Assembly (NCBI RefSeq): GCF_024793895.1
Contig: NZ_JANUSB010000009.1
Span: 1 to 64,000, forward strand
DNA length: 64,000 nucleotides
From: Serratia sp. AKBS12
GTDB lineage: Bacteria; Pseudomonadota; Gammaproteobacteria; Enterobacterales; Enterobacteriaceae
Direction of reading: 5' to 3'
This document shows positions 38,586 through 51,622 of the stretch, one piece after another. Each line of letters opens with the position of its first letter. Within the stretch, counting starts at the first letter, position 1. The notes under the pieces are model-generated. The model made no database searches. It saw only the letters and a list, made by a program, of their open reading frames with translations, and had not been told where the DNA came from. A program made the translations under genes and the position numbers.

Positions 38586-39476
38586 TTACCCTTTGACCCC
38601 GCCGGCGGTCAGACCTCCCACCAACCAGCGCTGCGCCAGCAGGAAGACGGCGGTGATCGGGATTGCCGACAGCACCGCTGCGGCGGCAAAGTCCCCCCAC
38701 AAATAGTTCTGCGGATTGAGGTACTGCTGCATGCCGACCGCCAGCGTGTAGCTGTTGACGTCGCGTAGCAGCAATGACGCCACCGGCACTTCGGTGATGG
38801 CGGCGATAAACGACAGAATAAACACCACCGCCAGAATCGGCACCGACAGCGGCAACAGCACCAGGCGGAACGCCTGCCATGGGCTGGCACCGTCCAGCGC
38901 GGCGGCCTCTTCCAGCGAGTTGTCGATGGTTTCGAAATAACCCTTGATGGTCCAGACGTGCAGCGCGATGCCGCCCATATAGGCGAATATCACCCCGCCG
39001 TGGGTGTTGAGGCCGATGAACGGCAGGTATTGCCCCAGACGATCGAACAGCGCGTACAGCGCCACCAGTGAAAGCACCGCCGGGAACATCTGGAAGATCA
39101 GCATGCTCTTCAGCAGGGTGCTTTTGCCGCGAAAACGCATGCGTGCGAAGGCATAGGCGCAGGTGGTGGACAGTGTGACAATGCCGATGGCGGTGATCAC
39201 CGCCACTTTAATCGAGTTCCACAGCCATAGCAGTACCGGGAAAGGCGGCGGCGTCACGCTACCGTCGGCGTGGGTGACGCTGAAACCGAGCGCCAGCCGC
39301 CAGTGTTCGAACGAGATCTCCTCGGGGATCAGGCTGCCGGTGGCAAAGTTGCCGGAGCGCAGCGAAATGGCGATCACCATCAGCAGCGGGAACATGATCA
39401 GTGCGATAAAGCACAGCATCAATAGGTGAGTCAGCAACAGGCGTATGCGTTGAGACTTGGGTTGAACCATCGCCAT
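38586..39476 (-). CDS. malG: maltose ABC transporter permease MalG
   Basis: Inner-membrane subunit of the maltose/maltodextrin importer MalFGK2. The 296 residues equal the E. coli length, with six predicted helices and the EAA loop [23 protein letters not shown] that docks on MalK. It follows malF by 9 bp as the last gene of malEFG, and is followed by a strong terminator. Confidence 0.97.
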   Translation of the reverse strand: MAMVQPKSQRIRLLLTHLLMLCFIALIMFPLLMVIAISLRSGNFATGSLIPEEISFEHWRLALGFSVTHADGSVTPPPFPVLLWLWNSIKVAVITAIGIVTLSTTCAYAFARMRFRGKSTLLKSMLIFQMFPAVLSLVALYALFDRLGQYLPFIGLNTHGGVIFAYMGGIALHVWTIKGYFETIDNSLEEAAALDGASPWQAFRLVLLPLSVPILAVVFILSFIAAITEVPVASLLLRDVNSYTLAVGMQQYLNPQNYLWGDFAAAAVLSAIPITAVFLLAQRWLVGGLTAGGVKG

Positions 39477-39485
39477 TTTTTTCTC

Positions 39486-41063
39486 CTAGTCGAAATTCAT
39501 CTTGCTGGCTTTCAGATTCAAAATCGCCAACGCGCCGACCAGCAGGAAGATCAGCGTGGCGATCGCCGCCGCCAGGCCGAAGTCTTGGCCGCCGCCGCCC
39601 TCAAAGGCGATGCGATAGGTATAACTGACCAGCAGGTCGGTGTAGCCGGCCGGGGTGGTGGTGCCAATCATGTCCGGTCCGCCATTGGTCAATAGCTGGA
39701 TCAGCACGAAGTTGTTAAAATTAAAGGCAAAACTGGCGATCATCAACGGTGTCAGTGGCTTGATCAGCAACGGTAAGGTGATACGGAAGAAGTTCTGCAA
39801 CGGGCTGGCGCCGTCCATTGCCGACGCTTCATACAGATCGTCCGGAATGGCCTTCAGCAGGCCCATGCACAGGATCATCATATAGGGATAGCCCAGCCAG
39901 GTATTGACGATGATAATCATACTCTTGGCGGTGAGCGGATCGCTGAACCAGGCCGGTTTGATGCCAAACAGCGCGCTGAGCATCAGGTTGATTTCGCCGA
40001 AGCTCTGGTTGAACAGCCCCTTGAAGATCAGGATCGATATGAACGACGGCACCGCATACGGCAGGATCAGCAACACGCGGTAAACCGCTTTGCCTTTCAG
40101 CGCTTCCCACTGCACCACGCAGGCCAGCACCATGCCGACGGCAACGGTCAGGAAAACCGTCAACACCGAAAACACGATGGTCCAGACAAAAATCGAGATA
40201 AACGGTTTTTTGATACCTTCATCCTGCAATACGCGCAGGAAGTTCTTCCAGCCGGTGGTAACGGTATAGCCTGGGCTGAGCGTTTCCTTGGCCCAACTGC
40301 CGTCGGCGTTCACCGCCTGATAAAAACCGATCTCCTGATTCGGCCGATACTGCACCTGAGTCTGGTTGTTGGTCAGCGTTTTGCCGTCATCGGCGACGTG
40401 ATACAGCGGGCTGGTGCCGGCAAACTGGCGCAGTGAGCTCATGCGCAGTTCACCGCCGTCCGGCAGCTGCGCCACCAGGTGGCTCAGGGTCTGACGATGC
40501 TGGGTAATGACGCGCAGCGTGGCGCGTTCGGTGGCGGGCTGGCTGGCGGTCGCGGTTAACTTCACCGGCTCCGTCAGGTTGGCGTCAAGGCTGAACGGCT
40601 CTGACACCAGCAGTTCACCGCTGTCCGGATGAGTCAATTGCAACTGCCATTGCTGATTGGCTGCGGCATACAGACCGAAGGTAAAAGTCTTGCCGGTCTG
40701 GAACTGGCGTTGCATCAACACCGACTGGGCACGTTCAAACGTCAGCTGATTGGTACTGCTGTAGTTGGTGAAGGCGATGGCAATGGTGCAAATCAGCGGG
40801 AACAGGACAAACAGCCCCATACCCGCGACGCCCGGGTACACGTAGCGCCAGGCATAGGCGCGCCGGTTGGCGAAGACGTATAGCCCGGCGCCGATCAGGA
40901 TCAGCGTCATAATGGCGAACAGATATTCACCCTGTGCATACATCAACACAATCAGATAGCAGGTTATCAGGCTGAGCAGGCCGATACACAGCCATTTCAA
41001 TCCCTCACTCTGCCACCACTTCGATTTTTTTCGCGCAGGCGAACCGGCGTGAGCTAATTGCAT
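39486..41063 (-). CDS. malF: maltose ABC transporter permease MalF
   Basis: Second membrane subunit of MalFGK2; binds maltose and contacts MalE. The 525 residues (514 in E. coli) comprise eight predicted helices, the large periplasmic P2 loop (about residues 95-275) and the EAA loop YEASAMDGASPLQNFFRITLPL. The ATG at 41063 after AGGAACG is preferred over upstream in-frame starts because it gives the family N-terminus. It lies 180 bp after malE. Confidence 0.96.
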   Translation of the reverse strand: MQLAHAGSPARKKSKWWQSEGLKWLCIGLLSLITCYLIVLMYAQGEYLFAIMTLILIGAGLYVFANRRAYAWRYVYPGVAGMGLFVLFPLICTIAIAFTNYSSTNQLTFERAQSVLMQRQFQTGKTFTFGLYAAANQQWQLQLTHPDSGELLVSEPFSLDANLTEPVKLTATASQPATERATLRVITQHRQTLSHLVAQLPDGGELRMSSLRQFAGTSPLYHVADDGKTLTNNQTQVQYRPNQEIGFYQAVNADGSWAKETLSPGYTVTTGWKNFLRVLQDEGIKKPFISIFVWTIVFSVLTVFLTVAVGMVLACVVQWEALKGKAVYRVLLILPYAVPSFISILIFKGLFNQSFGEINLMLSALFGIKPAWFSDPLTAKSMIIIVNTWLGYPYMMILCMGLLKAIPDDLYEASAMDGASPLQNFFRITLPLLIKPLTPLMIASFAFNFNNFVLIQLLTNGGPDMIGTTTPAGYTDLLVSYTYRIAFEGGGGQDFGLAAAIATLIFLLVGALAILNLKASKMNFD

Positions 41064-41243
41064 AGGGCGTTCCTTTCTCTGCAGCAACGGCGGGGCGCTC
41101 GTCCCCATCATACTTGAAGCTACACCTTGGTTGGCGGTGTCCGCCTGCCCCGGACAGATAGCTAGCCATGCTGCCGGGGAGGGAGGTACCAGCCGTCGCG
41201 GTGTAACGCCATGATCAGGGGAGGCTAATCCCGCACAACGACA

Positions 41244-42440
41244 TTACTTGGTGATGCGGGTTTGCGCATCGTCCAGCGCGGCCTTGACCGTTTGGCGACT
41301 GCTGACGGCGTTAATCACCGCGCTGCGCATCGCATACCAGAAGGCGCTCATTTGCGGGATATTTGGCATGATTTCGCCATTCTGCGAGTTCTGCATGGTG
41401 GCGGCGATCTTCGGATCCTTTTCCAACTGCGTCTGGAACGACTTCAGCGCCACGGCGCCCAGCGGTTTATCCTTGTTGACGTCAGCCAGACCCTGATCGG
41501 TTAACAGATAGTTTTCCAGAAACTCGGTCGCCAGCTCTTTGTTCGGACTGGCGGCATTGATGCCGGCGGTCAACACGCCAACGAAGGCTTTGGACGGCTT
41601 GCCTTTGAAGCTGGGCAGCAGCGCCACGCCGTAGTTGATGTTGCTCTTGTCGATATTGGTCCACGCCCACGGGCCGTTGATGGTCATCGCCGTCTGGCCT
41701 TTGTTGAACGCGGCTTCGGCAATGGAATAATCGGTATCGGCATTGATGTGCTTGTTTTTCACCAGGTCGACGATAAATTGCAGGCCGGCTTGCGAACCGC
41801 TGTTGGCTACGCCGACGTTCTTGACGTCATACTTGCCGTTTTCCATCTTGAAGGCATAACCGCCGTCGGCGGCGATAATCGGCCAGGTAAAGTACGGCTC
41901 CTGCAGGTTCCACATGATGGCGCTTTTACCCTGGGCGCGTAGCGTTTTGTCCAGTGCCGGGATCTCTTCCCAGGTTTTTGGCGCTTCCTTGATCAGATCC
42001 TTGTTGTAAATCAGCGACAGCGCTTCCACCGCCACCGGGTAGCCAATCAGCTTGCCGTCGTAGCGTACCGCGTCCCAGGTGAAGGGATAGATTTTGTCCT
42101 GGAAGGCTTTGGAAGGATGGATTTCCGCCAGCAGACCGGACTGCGCATAGCCGCCAAAACGGTCGTGCGCCCAGAAGATGATGTCCGGACCGTCACCGGT
42201 AGCGGCGACCTGCGGGTACTTTTCTTCCAGCTTGTCCGGATGCTCAATGGTGACCTTGATGCCGGTGTCTTTTTCAAATTTTTTGCCGACTTCAGCCAGG
42301 CCGTTATAGCCTTTGTCGCCGTTGATCCAGATAACCAGTTTGCCTTCTTCGATCTTGGCAAACGCCGACGAAGAAAGCACCAGCGTCGTCAATGCTGACA
42401 GCGCCAGAGTGCGCGCGGTGGTGGTAATTCTGCGAGTCAT
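41244..42440 (-). CDS. malE: maltose/maltodextrin-binding periplasmic protein
   Basis: Periplasmic receptor that hands maltose and maltodextrins to MalFGK2. The 398-residue precursor has a signal peptide cleaved after AFA (about residue 28), mature [19 protein letters not shown], nearly the E. coli mature N-terminus. First gene of malEFG, read away from malK across the MalT/CRP control region. Confidence 0.97.
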   Translation of the reverse strand: MTRRITTTARTLALSALTTLVLSSSAFAKIEEGKLVIWINGDKGYNGLAEVGKKFEKDTGIKVTIEHPDKLEEKYPQVAATGDGPDIIFWAHDRFGGYAQSGLLAEIHPSKAFQDKIYPFTWDAVRYDGKLIGYPVAVEALSLIYNKDLIKEAPKTWEEIPALDKTLRAQGKSAIMWNLQEPYFTWPIIAADGGYAFKMENGKYDVKNVGVANSGSQAGLQFIVDLVKNKHINADTDYSIAEAAFNKGQTAMTINGPWAWTNIDKSNINYGVALLPSFKGKPSKAFVGVLTAGINAASPNKELATEFLENYLLTDQGLADVNKDKPLGAVALKSFQTQLEKDPKIAATMQNSQNGEIMPNIPQMSAFWYAMRSAVINAVSSRQTVKAALDDAQTRITK

Positions 42441-42791
42441 AGTCCAATCCTTCTGTGGGCACTGCGGTAAGGAGAGTGATTTCGTTGCTTATAGTGGGTG
42501 ACAAAGCGACATGGGCTCATCCTCCCCCCGTCTACGCCCCATGGCCAGGTAGTGTGATCCAGCTAACATTACGCCCTATTCTGTGGGGTTAGACACAAAA
42601 AGGTCGACGATTTTTGCCAGACAGATCACAGATTTGTCTTAGGTGCCGACGCTGTGACCATCCGGGTCGTTCTCTCATCCTCCCGTCTCCTCCCCCATGA
42701 AAAACCCGGTTACGGATGATTACCGTTTCCTGCGGTTCGCGCACTATCGGCAGCATCACTTTTATCCCCGTTGCAGCAGGAAACCGTACCT
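42441..42791. promoter_or_regulatory. malE/malK divergent control region (MalT boxes, CRP sites)
   Basis: A 351-bp gap without a gene. Several MalT-box-like motifs (reverse complement of GGGGA(G/T)GA) occur at 42518-42529 (CATCCTCCCC), 42675-42684 and 42688-42696. CRP-like sequences lie at 42553-42568 (TGTGATCCAGCTAACA, one good half) and 42615-42630 (ending GATCACA). The layout matches the E. coli malEp-malKp region, where MalT and CRP jointly activate both operons. Confidence 0.75.
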
Positions 42792-43757
42792 ATGTCGTTA
42801 ATGCGTAGCGCCACTCACCCGACGTTGTACCGGATTCATCCGGTGAGTTTCCGTGATGGCAACGGCGACGGCATTGGCGACGTCGAGGGGCTGCTGAGTA
42901 CGCTGGCGTATTTTGAAGCGCTGTCGGTGGATGGCCTGGTGGTACCGCAAACCTGGCTGGCGGATGTCGGCGGCGCAGCGGCGGCGCGAGGTTTGACCCT
43001 GTGGCACGGCGATGAGGCCGGCTATCTGTATCAGGACGACCAGCCGTACGCCAGCAGCCCGTTGGCGCAGCAGGTGGTGCCGTTCAGTGCGGAAAAGCTG
43101 GTTGAGGTGCTCAATGCGCGTCGTCATCGTCTGGCGGACAGCGTGTGGAGCACCGGTGACGCCAATCAGCCGCGCGTGGTCAGCCACTGGGGGCAGGGAG
43201 ATTTACGTTCCGCCGATGCCTTTCTGACATTGTTGGCGCTGCTGCCAGCTCCCGTTTGCCTGTATCAGGGCGAAGAGCTGGGCTTGCCACACGCCGCCGA
43301 TCTGCACGATCCGCAGGGCGCACAAACGCCGATGCCGTGGCACGAAGCACCAGAACAGGTCACCGCAGGGGAGATCCATTGGTATCAGCAGGTGGCCATC
43401 GAACATCGTGCCATGGCGATCAGCCGCCAGCAGCACGATGGCCAATCCACGTTGCAGTATTGCCGCTCATTGCTGGCGCTGCGCCGGTTGCCGGTAATTC
43501 AACACGGTGAACTGCAGGCGGTCAGCCAGCAAAATGGCCTGGTTCGCTTACTTATTACCCATCAGGATCAAAGCCTTGAAGCGCTGATTAATTTGCAGCC
43601 GTATACTCAGGCGGCCGCGCCGTCTGAGGCGACCATGCCATGGGCATGGCAGACGGCGCAGGGCCAAGAGGGTCATCAATGGGTTTTGGCGGGGTTTGCC
43701 TCCGCCATTTTCACTAGGAATGTTAACTGCGAAAGCAGGGGAGTAACGCATGGCTAG
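42792..43757 (+). CDS. shortened GH13 alpha-glucosidase-like protein lacking the catalytic core
   Basis: A 321-residue open frame. Residues 12-52 match the start of GH13 alpha-glucosidases ([18 protein letters not shown]...), and residues from about 115 on match the C-terminal third ([13 protein letters not shown] against the usual [28 protein letters not shown]). About 250 residues in between, including the barrel strands with the nucleophile Asp and acid/base Glu, are missing, and the third acidic residue (NHD) is replaced. It is therefore unlikely to hydrolyse sugars. Its stop overlaps the malK start by 8 bp, so both are co-translated under MalT control. Confidence 0.8.
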   Translation: MSLMRSATHPTLYRIHPVSFRDGNGDGIGDVEGLLSTLAYFEALSVDGLVVPQTWLADVGGAAAARGLTLWHGDEAGYLYQDDQPYASSPLAQQVVPFSAEKLVEVLNARRHRLADSVWSTGDANQPRVVSHWGQGDLRSADAFLTLLALLPAPVCLYQGEELGLPHAADLHDPQGAQTPMPWHEAPEQVTAGEIHWYQQVAIEHRAMAISRQQHDGQSTLQYCRSLLALRRLPVIQHGELQAVSQQNGLVRLLITHQDQSLEALINLQPYTQAAAPSEATMPWAWQTAQGQEGHQWVLAGFASAIFTRNVNCESRGVTHG

Positions 43758-44859
43758 CGTCACACTGCGCAGCGTTTATAAGGCCTTTGGCGAGGCCGTG
43801 ATATCCAGAGACGTCAACCTGACTATCGACGACGGAGAGTTTGTCGTGTTTGTCGGGCCATCAGGCTGCGGTAAATCGACGCTGCTGCGCATGATCGCCG
43901 GGTTGGAGGACATTACCTCGGGCGATTTGTTTATCGGCGAAACGCGCATGAACGAAGTTCCGCCATCCGAGCGCGGTATCGGCATGGTATTCCAGTCCTA
44001 CGCGCTGTATCCGCACTTGTCGGTGGCGGACAACATGTCGTTTGGCCTCAAGCTGGCCGGTGCGAAAAAGGCGGAAATCAAGGCGCGAGTGAATCAGGTT
44101 TCCGAAGTACTGCAGCTGGCGCACTTGCTCGATCGGCGGCCGAAAGCGTTGTCCGGCGGGCAGCGTCAGCGGGTAGCGATCGGTCGTACGCTGGTGGCCG
44201 AGCCGGATGTGTTCCTGCTCGACGAGCCGCTTTCCAACCTCGATGCCGCGCTGCGTGTACAGATGCGTATCGAAATCTCCCGTCTGCACAAGCGCTTGCA
44301 GCGCACCATGATTTACGTCACCCACGATCAGGTGGAAGCGATGACGCTGGCCGACAAGATCGTGGTGCTTGACGCCGGGCGCGTTGCTCAGGTCGGCAAG
44401 CCGCTGGAGCTATATCACTACCCGGCCAACCGTTTCGTCGCCGGCTTTATCGGTTCGCCGAAGATGAACTTCCTGCCGGTCAAGGTGACCGCCGCAGAGC
44501 CGCAGCGGGTGCAGATCGAACTGCCGAACCGCCAGCTGGTCTGGCTGCCGGTGGATGGCAGCGGGGTAGTGGCCGGTGCCAACATGTCGTTGGGCATTCG
44601 CCCGGAACATCTGCTGCCGAGCAACGCCTCGGAAGTGACGTTGGAAGGTGACGTACAGGTGGTAGAGCAGCTCGGCAACGAGACGCAAATCCACATCCAA
44701 ATCCCGGCAATCCGTCAGAACCTGGTGTACCGCCAGAACGACGTGGTGCTGGTAGAAGAAGGTGCCACATTCGCCATCGGCTTGCCGCCGCACCGTTGCC
44801 ACCTGTTCCGCGAGGATGGAACGGCGTGTAAACGGCTGCATCAGGAGCTGGGCGTTTAA
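43750..44859 (+). CDS. malK: maltose ABC transporter ATPase MalK
   Basis: ATPase of the maltose importer, also an inhibitor of MalT and target of EIIA-Glc. The 369 residues carry Walker [10 protein letters not shown], the signature [15 protein letters not shown], Walker [13 protein letters not shown] and a C-terminal regulatory OB-fold domain. The ATG overlaps the preceding GH13-like frame (GGGGAGTAACGC upstream provides the ribosome site). Followed by lamB and malM in the same direction. Confidence 0.97.
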   Translation: MASVTLRSVYKAFGEAVISRDVNLTIDDGEFVVFVGPSGCGKSTLLRMIAGLEDITSGDLFIGETRMNEVPPSERGIGMVFQSYALYPHLSVADNMSFGLKLAGAKKAEIKARVNQVSEVLQLAHLLDRRPKALSGGQRQRVAIGRTLVAEPDVFLLDEPLSNLDAALRVQMRIEISRLHKRLQRTMIYVTHDQVEAMTLADKIVVLDAGRVAQVGKPLELYHYPANRFVAGFIGSPKMNFLPVKVTAAEPQRVQIELPNRQLVWLPVDGSGVVAGANMSLGIRPEHLLPSNASEVTLEGDVQVVEQLGNETQIHIQIPAIRQNLVYRQNDVVLVEEGATFAIGLPPHRCHLFREDGTACKRLHQELGV

Positions 44860-44910
44860 AGCACCACAACCCGGCGCCTTTTGCGCTACGGCAGCGTTGG
44901 CTGCGAACTC

Positions 44911-44948
44911 TCCCCGCGGCCACCTGCTTGCGCGGCCGGCGGGGGAGC
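44911..44948 (+). repeat. malK-lamB intergenic palindrome
   Basis: CTCCCCGC-GGCC pairs with GGCCGGCGGGGGAG around a short loop. It has no U tract and probably stabilises mRNA ends or lowers read-through, as palindromic units do in the E. coli mal operons. Confidence 0.5.
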
Positions 44949-44977
44949 CGCATCCCGGCGCTCATGCCGCCGCGTGA

Positions 44978-46309
<1,332 letters not shown>

Positions 46310-46408
46310 TACCGGCACGGTGGGAAGACGCCTGCGCCTCTTCCCGTCACTGATTACCGGCAGCGTGGCGCTTGCCTGCCCGCTGCCGGCATGAATGGGG
46401 ATATAACA

Positions 46409-47299
46409 ATGAAAAAAAATCTGTTGTCACTCTGCCTGTCCGTGGCGCTGTCGGTCGGTATGCCGCTGATGGCCAGCGCCGCTACCCCGGCCAACGTCTC
46501 CGTGGCGCCGGCGATTGGTGCCGCCACGTTGCAAAGCCTGCCATGGCAGCCGCTGGTACCGCCGGTCAGCCAGGATGTAAAACTGGACAGCGTCAGCCCG
46601 CAAATCAATCAGGGCGATATTCAAGGGGCGGTGGCGGCCTATACGCTGCCGGCCGACCGTGGCTCGCTGGAAATTACCCTGAGCAGTATTGCCAAAGACA
46701 ATGCGCTTTACGCGCCGAGCGTGCTGGTGCTGGATGAGCATCAGCGACCGGCCGCCTATTACCCGAGCAGTTACTTTGTGTATCAGCCGCCAGGGGTGAT
46801 GTCAGCCGATCGGCTGGAGGGCACCCTGAAGCTGACGCCGGCACTGGGCCAGAAACAAATCTATCTGCTGGTATATACCACCCGTCAGGATTTGACCAAA
46901 ACCACGCAGCTGACCAACCCGGCGAAGGCGTATGCGCGCGGCGTGGGTAATGCGGTGCCGGATATTCCCGATCCTATCGCCCGTCACACCACCTCCGGCC
47001 AGCTGAAGCTGAAAGTCACCGCTGAGCAGGGGACCGGCAACGTGATGATCGGCATGCTGCAATCTGCGCCGGCAGCGGCGCCGGTGGTGGTGGGCGCCAA
47101 CGCGCCTGCGGCCAGCGCACCTGCGAAACCGGCCGAGCCGATGCTGAACGATACCGAAAGTTATTTCAACAACGGTATACGACAGGCGGTGAAGGCTGGT
47201 GATATCGACAAGGCGCTAAAACTGATGAATGAAGCTGAAAGACTGGGTTCGTCCACCGCGCGTGAAACCTTTATCAGCAGCGTGAAAGGCAAGGGGTAG
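46409..47299 (+). CDS. malM: maltose operon periplasmic protein MalM
   Basis: A 296-residue exported protein with a signal peptide (cleavage near MASA, residues 21-24), last gene of malK-lamB-malM. It resembles E. coli MalM (LQSLPWQPL, VLDEHQRPAAYYPSSYF, SYFNNGIRQAVKAGDIDKAL), whose role is still unclear but may involve carbohydrate binding. ATG 46409 follows ATGGGGAT; an upstream ATG at 46391 lacks a signal-peptide-like start. Confidence 0.93.
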   Translation: MKKNLLSLCLSVALSVGMPLMASAATPANVSVAPAIGAATLQSLPWQPLVPPVSQDVKLDSVSPQINQGDIQGAVAAYTLPADRGSLEITLSSIAKDNALYAPSVLVLDEHQRPAAYYPSSYFVYQPPGVMSADRLEGTLKLTPALGQKQIYLLVYTTRQDLTKTTQLTNPAKAYARGVGNAVPDIPDPIARHTTSGQLKLKVTAEQGTGNVMIGMLQSAPAAAPVVVGANAPAASAPAKPAEPMLNDTESYFNNGIRQAVKAGDIDKALKLMNEAERLGSSTARETFISSVKGKG

Positions 47300-47331
47300 T
47301 ACCCCACGCTGTCGATGCTGGCTCGATGACT

Positions 47332-47355
47332 GGTGCGCCTCGGCGCACCTTTTTT
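47332..47355 (+). terminator. terminator of malK-lamB-malM
   Basis: GGTGCGCC-TC-GGCGCACC is followed by six Ts, 33 bp after the malM stop. Confidence 0.88.
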
Positions 47356-47548
47356 CGTCACCGCTGGCTGACCGTCACCGGCGCGGTTATGCTGCGGCCT
47401 CTCATGCTCTGCACGGCGATAAGCCGCCGTCCCCTCTTCGAATCACCCTGCCGCTTTTGATTTTCTGCGTTACAATGGCCTTCTGTTAACAGTTTGTATG
47501 GTCTGGCGCGCGCGGTCGGTTCGCGCGCTCCTGATGTGGAGTAGATCA

Positions 47549-48073
47549 ATGTCTGGCACTAGCGAATCCATCCTGCCTCCGCTGGAATGGCTCACCGCAC
47601 CACACTCTGTGGTTCCCGCCGCGGTTAATGATTGGTTAATGGAGCTGGGCTCGATGACCCGACGCTTCGAACGGCATTGCCAACGGGTGCATGTTGAACC
47701 GCAGCGCGAAGGTTTTATCAGCCGTGCCGAACTGGGTGACGAAGCGGAACACCTGCCGGAAAGCCCACGATATTGGCTGCGCGAAATCGTCCTGCTGGGT
47801 GACAACCAACCCTGGCTGTTGGGGCGCACGGTGATCCCACTGGAAACGCTGACCGGCCCCGATCAGGCGCTGGTCGATCTGGGCACCGTACCGTTGGGGC
47901 GCTACCTGTTCAGCAGTGAGGCGCTGACGCGTGATTACATTCATATTGGTCGACAAGACGATTTGTGGGCGCGTCGTTCCCGCCTGCGTCTGGCGGGTAA
48001 GCCGCTGTTGCTGACCGAGCTGTTTTTACCCGCATCGCCGATTTATACGGCGAACCGCGTCGATCCGGCATGA
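47549..48073 (+). CDS. ubiC: chorismate pyruvate-lyase
   Basis: Releases pyruvate from chorismate to give 4-hydroxybenzoate, the ring precursor of ubiquinone. The 174 residues carry the family blocks [59 protein letters not shown] 47549 after TGGAGTAG gives a length close to E. coli (165); upstream in-frame starts are rejected. The stop overlaps the earliest possible ubiA start. Confidence 0.93.
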   Translation: MSGTSESILPPLEWLTAPHSVVPAAVNDWLMELGSMTRRFERHCQRVHVEPQREGFISRAELGDEAEHLPESPRYWLREIVLLGDNQPWLLGRTVIPLETLTGPDQALVDLGTVPLGRYLFSSEALTRDYIHIGRQDDLWARRSRLRLAGKPLLLTELFLPASPIYTANRVDPA

Positions 48074-48090
48074 CGAGGAGAGCAGAGATC

Positions 48091-48957
48091 GTGGAAGGAA
48101 GCGTGAAGCAAAGTAAATGGCAGGCTTATTGCCACTTGATGCGTATTGACAAGCCGATCGGTACCCTGCTGTTACTGTGGCCGACGCTATGGGCGCTGTG
48201 GTTGGCCGGGCAAGGCATGCCTCCGGTATCCATTTTGCTGGTATTTGTATTGGGCGTGTTCCTGATGCGGGCGGCCGGCTGCGTGGTGAATGATTTCGCC
48301 GACCGTGATTTCGACGGTCATGTCAAACGTACCGCCAAACGGCCATTACCGAGCGGCCGCGTTAGCGCAAAAGAGGCCAAAATCCTGTTTGTGATCCTGG
48401 TGCTGGTGTCCTTTGCCCTGGTGCTGACGCTGAACGCCATGACCATCTGGCTGTCGCTGGCGGCGCTGGCGCTGGCCTGGATTTATCCGTTTATGAAACG
48501 GGTCAGCAACCTGCCGCAGGTGGTGCTGGGCGCAGCGTTCGGCTGGGGTATCCCGATGGCCTTTGCCGCGGTCAGCGAAGCCTTGCCGCTGAGCTGCTGG
48601 CTGCTGCTGCTGGCGAATATCTGCTGGACGGTGGCGTATGATACGCTGTATGCCATGGTCGATCGCGACGACGATCTGAAAATTGGCGTCAAGTCCACCG
48701 CCGTGCTGTTTGGCCGCCATGACAAGCTGATCGTCGGCCTGTTGCAGTTCGCCACGCTGTTACTGTTGCTGTGGGTAGGCTATCTGTCGCAGTTGGGGGG
48801 GGCGTTTTATTGGTCGCTGCTGCTGGCGGGGGCGCTGTTTATTCATCAGCAACAGCAGATCGCCACGCGCGATCGCGATGCCTGCTTCCGCGCCTTTTTA
48901 CACAACAACTACGTCGGGCTGGTGGTGTTTATCGGTATCGCGTTGAGTTATATCTGA
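48091..48957 (+). CDS. ubiA: 4-hydroxybenzoate octaprenyltransferase
   Basis: Attaches the polyprenyl chain to 4-hydroxybenzoate in the inner membrane. The 288 residues have about eight to nine helices and both prenyltransferase Asp motifs, NDFADRDFD and [13 protein letters not shown]. The GTG at 48091 (VEGSVKQSK, compare E. coli MEWSLTQNK) with GAGGAG upstream is preferred; the ATG at 48070, overlapping the ubiC stop as ATGA, is possible and adds seven residues. Operon with ubiC. Confidence 0.94.
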   Translation: MEGSVKQSKWQAYCHLMRIDKPIGTLLLLWPTLWALWLAGQGMPPVSILLVFVLGVFLMRAAGCVVNDFADRDFDGHVKRTAKRPLPSGRVSAKEAKILFVILVLVSFALVLTLNAMTIWLSLAALALAWIYPFMKRVSNLPQVVLGAAFGWGIPMAFAAVSEALPLSCWLLLLANICWTVAYDTLYAMVDRDDDLKIGVKSTAVLFGRHDKLIVGLLQFATLLLLLWVGYLSQLGGAFYWSLLLAGALFIHQQQQIATRDRDACFRAFLHNNYVGLVVFIGIALSYI

Positions 48958-48983
48958 CGCGTTGACGCCATAAACGATACAGA

Positions 48984-49014
48984 TAAAAAAGGCACCCTTG
49001 TGGGTGCCTTTTTC
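48984..49014. terminator. bidirectional terminator between ubiA and plsB
   Basis: AAAAAAGGCACCC pairs with GGGTGCCTTTTT, with A and T runs on both sides between convergent genes. Confidence 0.9.
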
Positions 49015-49028
49015 GTGGTAGCCGCAGT

Positions 49029-51494
49029 CTACTCGTCCTGTTTGGAGTCTTCCGCCGCTGGCGGCAAGGCGTTAGCTTCCGCAGGCAGGCTGACGCTCTC
49101 GATGGTCAACTTGATTTCCGGCGTAATCAGATCGCTCAGCATGGTGTAAACCTCCATGGTGTGCTCACGGATTGCATCGCCGATGTCATTGATATAGCCT
49201 TCGGCGCGTAGCGTGGCCACCAGGGTGGAAAATACCGCCTTGTCGAAGAACTCCGGTGCGTTGATGCCGTGCAGAACCGACAGACGCTGCGCCATGATAC
49301 GGCTCTCTTTCTCCAGCGCGCCGCGGTTGATGCTTGGGTTGGCGCTCAGGATCGACAGCGTGATGGCGTAGCGTTGCAGTGTTTCACGCACGCCGGCTGC
49401 CAGCAGTTGCAGCGGACGAATGCGTGCAGAGTTAAGTACCAGCTCCTCGCCCTGGTCGCAGATCAACCGTTGGCGAGCCAGTTCGTCGACCAGCGTGTTC
49501 AACACTGCCGGCAGCTGAGCGGTATCGTAATGCAGGAACAGTTCAGCCTTCAGCATTGGATAAATCAGGCTGATTTGGCGCAACAGTTCGCTGCGCGAGA
49601 CGCGGCGGTGGTGCATCACGATGGTGGCGATCAGCGATGGCAATACCAGCAAGTGATGGATATTGTTGCGGTAATAGGTCATCAACACCGCCTGCTCGCG
49701 CGGCAGAATGATGATATCGCCGATGTTGTCCTTTTCTACTTCGAACTTGTTCATGTTGAGCGCGTGATCCAGCAGCTCTTCTGCCGTCTGCTGCGGCACG
49801 GTGACATCACCGGCGTAAGGCACGTTACGCATCAGTTGCAGATAGCAGTCCAACTGCTCAATCAACTGCTCGCGGGTCAGCGAGCGCTGGCGAGAAGCCA
49901 GTAGCGCGGTGGAGCACAGGTTCATGGCGTTGGCGGCGGCGGCATTGTTGATGCGCACCATGATTTTGCCGGCCAGATCGTTGACCGTCGGCGTCAGCCA
50001 GCTTGGACGCTGCGCTTCGATCGGGTCGATCGACTCCCGCCACTGCGGCACGTGCTGATTGAGGTACGAGGTTAACGGCAATGGATCGCCAAAGTTGACG
50101 TAACCCTGGCCGAGGTTGCGCAGTTTACGCAGACCGCGCAGCATCTGCAGCAGGCTTTCTTTTTCTTTGGTGGCACCACGCAGCTCTTTGGCGTAGGTGC
50201 CGACTTCCATCACGTGCTCGTAACCGATGTAGATCGGCACCAGGGTAATCGGGCGGGTGCCGCCACGCAGCATGGCCTGGATGGTCATCGACAGGGTGCC
50301 GGTTTTGGGTTCCAGCAGGCGTCCGGTACGCGAACGACCGCCTTCAACGAAGTATTCCACCGAGTAGCCGCGGGTGAACAGTTCGCCGAGATATTCGCGA
50401 AACACCGTCGAGTAGAGCTTGTTGCCTTTGAAGGTGCGGCGAATAAAGAACGCTCCAAGACGGCGGAAGATCGGCCCGGCCGGCCAGAAGTTAAGATTAA
50501 TACCGGCGGCAATGTGCGGCGGTACCAGCCCCTGGTGATACAACACGTAAGACAGCAGCAGGTAATCCATATGGCTGCGGTGGCATGGCACATAAACTAT
50601 TTCATGCCCGTCCTGCGCCAGTTGGCGCACGCGTTCGGCGTTGGTGACGTTGAGGCCCTGGTACAATCGGTTCCAGGTCCAGCTTAGTACGCGATCCGAC
50701 AGGCGCACCGTCTCGTAAGAGAAGTCTGCCGCGATCTCTTCCATCAGCGCAATGGCGTTCTGCTGGGCTTTCTCGTGCGAAATCTTTTTGTTGCGCGCTT
50801 CGTCTTCTATCGCTTTTTCAATCGCTTTGGACGCCAGCAGCTTGTTGAACAGATCCTGACGTGCTGGCAGGCTAGGCCCGACCGCCGCCAGACGCTGCCG
50901 AGAAAAGTGCATGCGCGCCACGCGCGCCAGCTTTTGCGCGATAATCTTGTCGGTACCGTGCTCGGTCGCCATGCGGCGCAGAGACACCGTATTGGAGAAG
51001 CGCACGAAGCTGTCGCGTCCCAACCACAGTACCGCAAAGAACTTCTGCACACCGTTTAGTAGACGCAGATGCGGCGTACCGTGGCTTTCGCGCCCCGGCG
51101 AACGGCCGAACATCACCGAAACCGGCAGCATCTGGATATCGAGATCCGGATTGTTGCGATGCAGATCGAGATAATCGTGGAACAGTTTTACTGACTCTTC
51201 TTTCGGCGTGTAGTAGCGGAATACGCGTGGGCCATCGTGGATAAACACGTAGCTCGGCAGTACCGCGCCGTCGATCTCCAGCGGAGTGAGCGGATCGGGC
51301 AGATCCTGCGCCAGGCACTGGGTGCGCAGCGTCAATAAATCCGCCTTGGAATTATAAGGTAAAACATACAGAATCGGCCGTGAGGGATCCAACCCTAACT
51401 CCGTGACCGGATCTGAAGGGATAACCTTACTTCTTACCAACAGTTTTAGTGGTAAATTCAATAATTTATAATAAATTTTACGCCAACCTGACAT
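49029..51494 (-). CDS. plsB: glycerol-3-phosphate 1-O-acyltransferase
   Basis: Inner-membrane enzyme that makes lysophosphatidate from glycerol 3-phosphate and acyl-CoA/ACP, first step of phospholipid synthesis. The 821 residues match E. coli in order; the acyltransferase HX4D motif is [10 protein letters not shown] and the substrate motif is [15 protein letters not shown] 51494 (MSGW) equals the E. coli start; upstream MRRIANK... is not family-like. Divergent from dgkA, as in E. coli. Confidence 0.96.
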   Translation of the reverse strand: MSGWRKIYYKLLNLPLKLLVRSKVIPSDPVTELGLDPSRPILYVLPYNSKADLLTLRTQCLAQDLPDPLTPLEIDGAVLPSYVFIHDGPRVFRYYTPKEESVKLFHDYLDLHRNNPDLDIQMLPVSVMFGRSPGRESHGTPHLRLLNGVQKFFAVLWLGRDSFVRFSNTVSLRRMATEHGTDKIIAQKLARVARMHFSRQRLAAVGPSLPARQDLFNKLLASKAIEKAIEDEARNKKISHEKAQQNAIALMEEIAADFSYETVRLSDRVLSWTWNRLYQGLNVTNAERVRQLAQDGHEIVYVPCHRSHMDYLLLSYVLYHQGLVPPHIAAGINLNFWPAGPIFRRLGAFFIRRTFKGNKLYSTVFREYLGELFTRGYSVEYFVEGGRSRTGRLLEPKTGTLSMTIQAMLRGGTRPITLVPIYIGYEHVMEVGTYAKELRGATKEKESLLQMLRGLRKLRNLGQGYVNFGDPLPLTSYLNQHVPQWRESIDPIEAQRPSWLTPTVNDLAGKIMVRINNAAAANAMNLCSTALLASRQRSLTREQLIEQLDCYLQLMRNVPYAGDVTVPQQTAEELLDHALNMNKFEVEKDNIGDIIILPREQAVLMTYYRNNIHHLLVLPSLIATIVMHHRRVSRSELLRQISLIYPMLKAELFLHYDTAQLPAVLNTLVDELARQRLICDQGEELVLNSARIRPLQLLAAGVRETLQRYAITLSILSANPSINRGALEKESRIMAQRLSVLHGINAPEFFDKAVFSTLVATLRAEGYINDIGDAIREHTMEVYTMLSDLITPEIKLTIESVSLPAEANALPPAAEDSKQDE

Positions 51495-51622
51495 AACAAC
51501 GTGAAGCCTCTTGTTAGCAATGCGCCGCAAGCATACCAGAAACCGGGTAGCAGATCTGTGGTGTTAAAAAAACCAGAGCCGTTAAGATTATGACTTATCA
51601 CTTATAAAAGGCACACCGCAAC

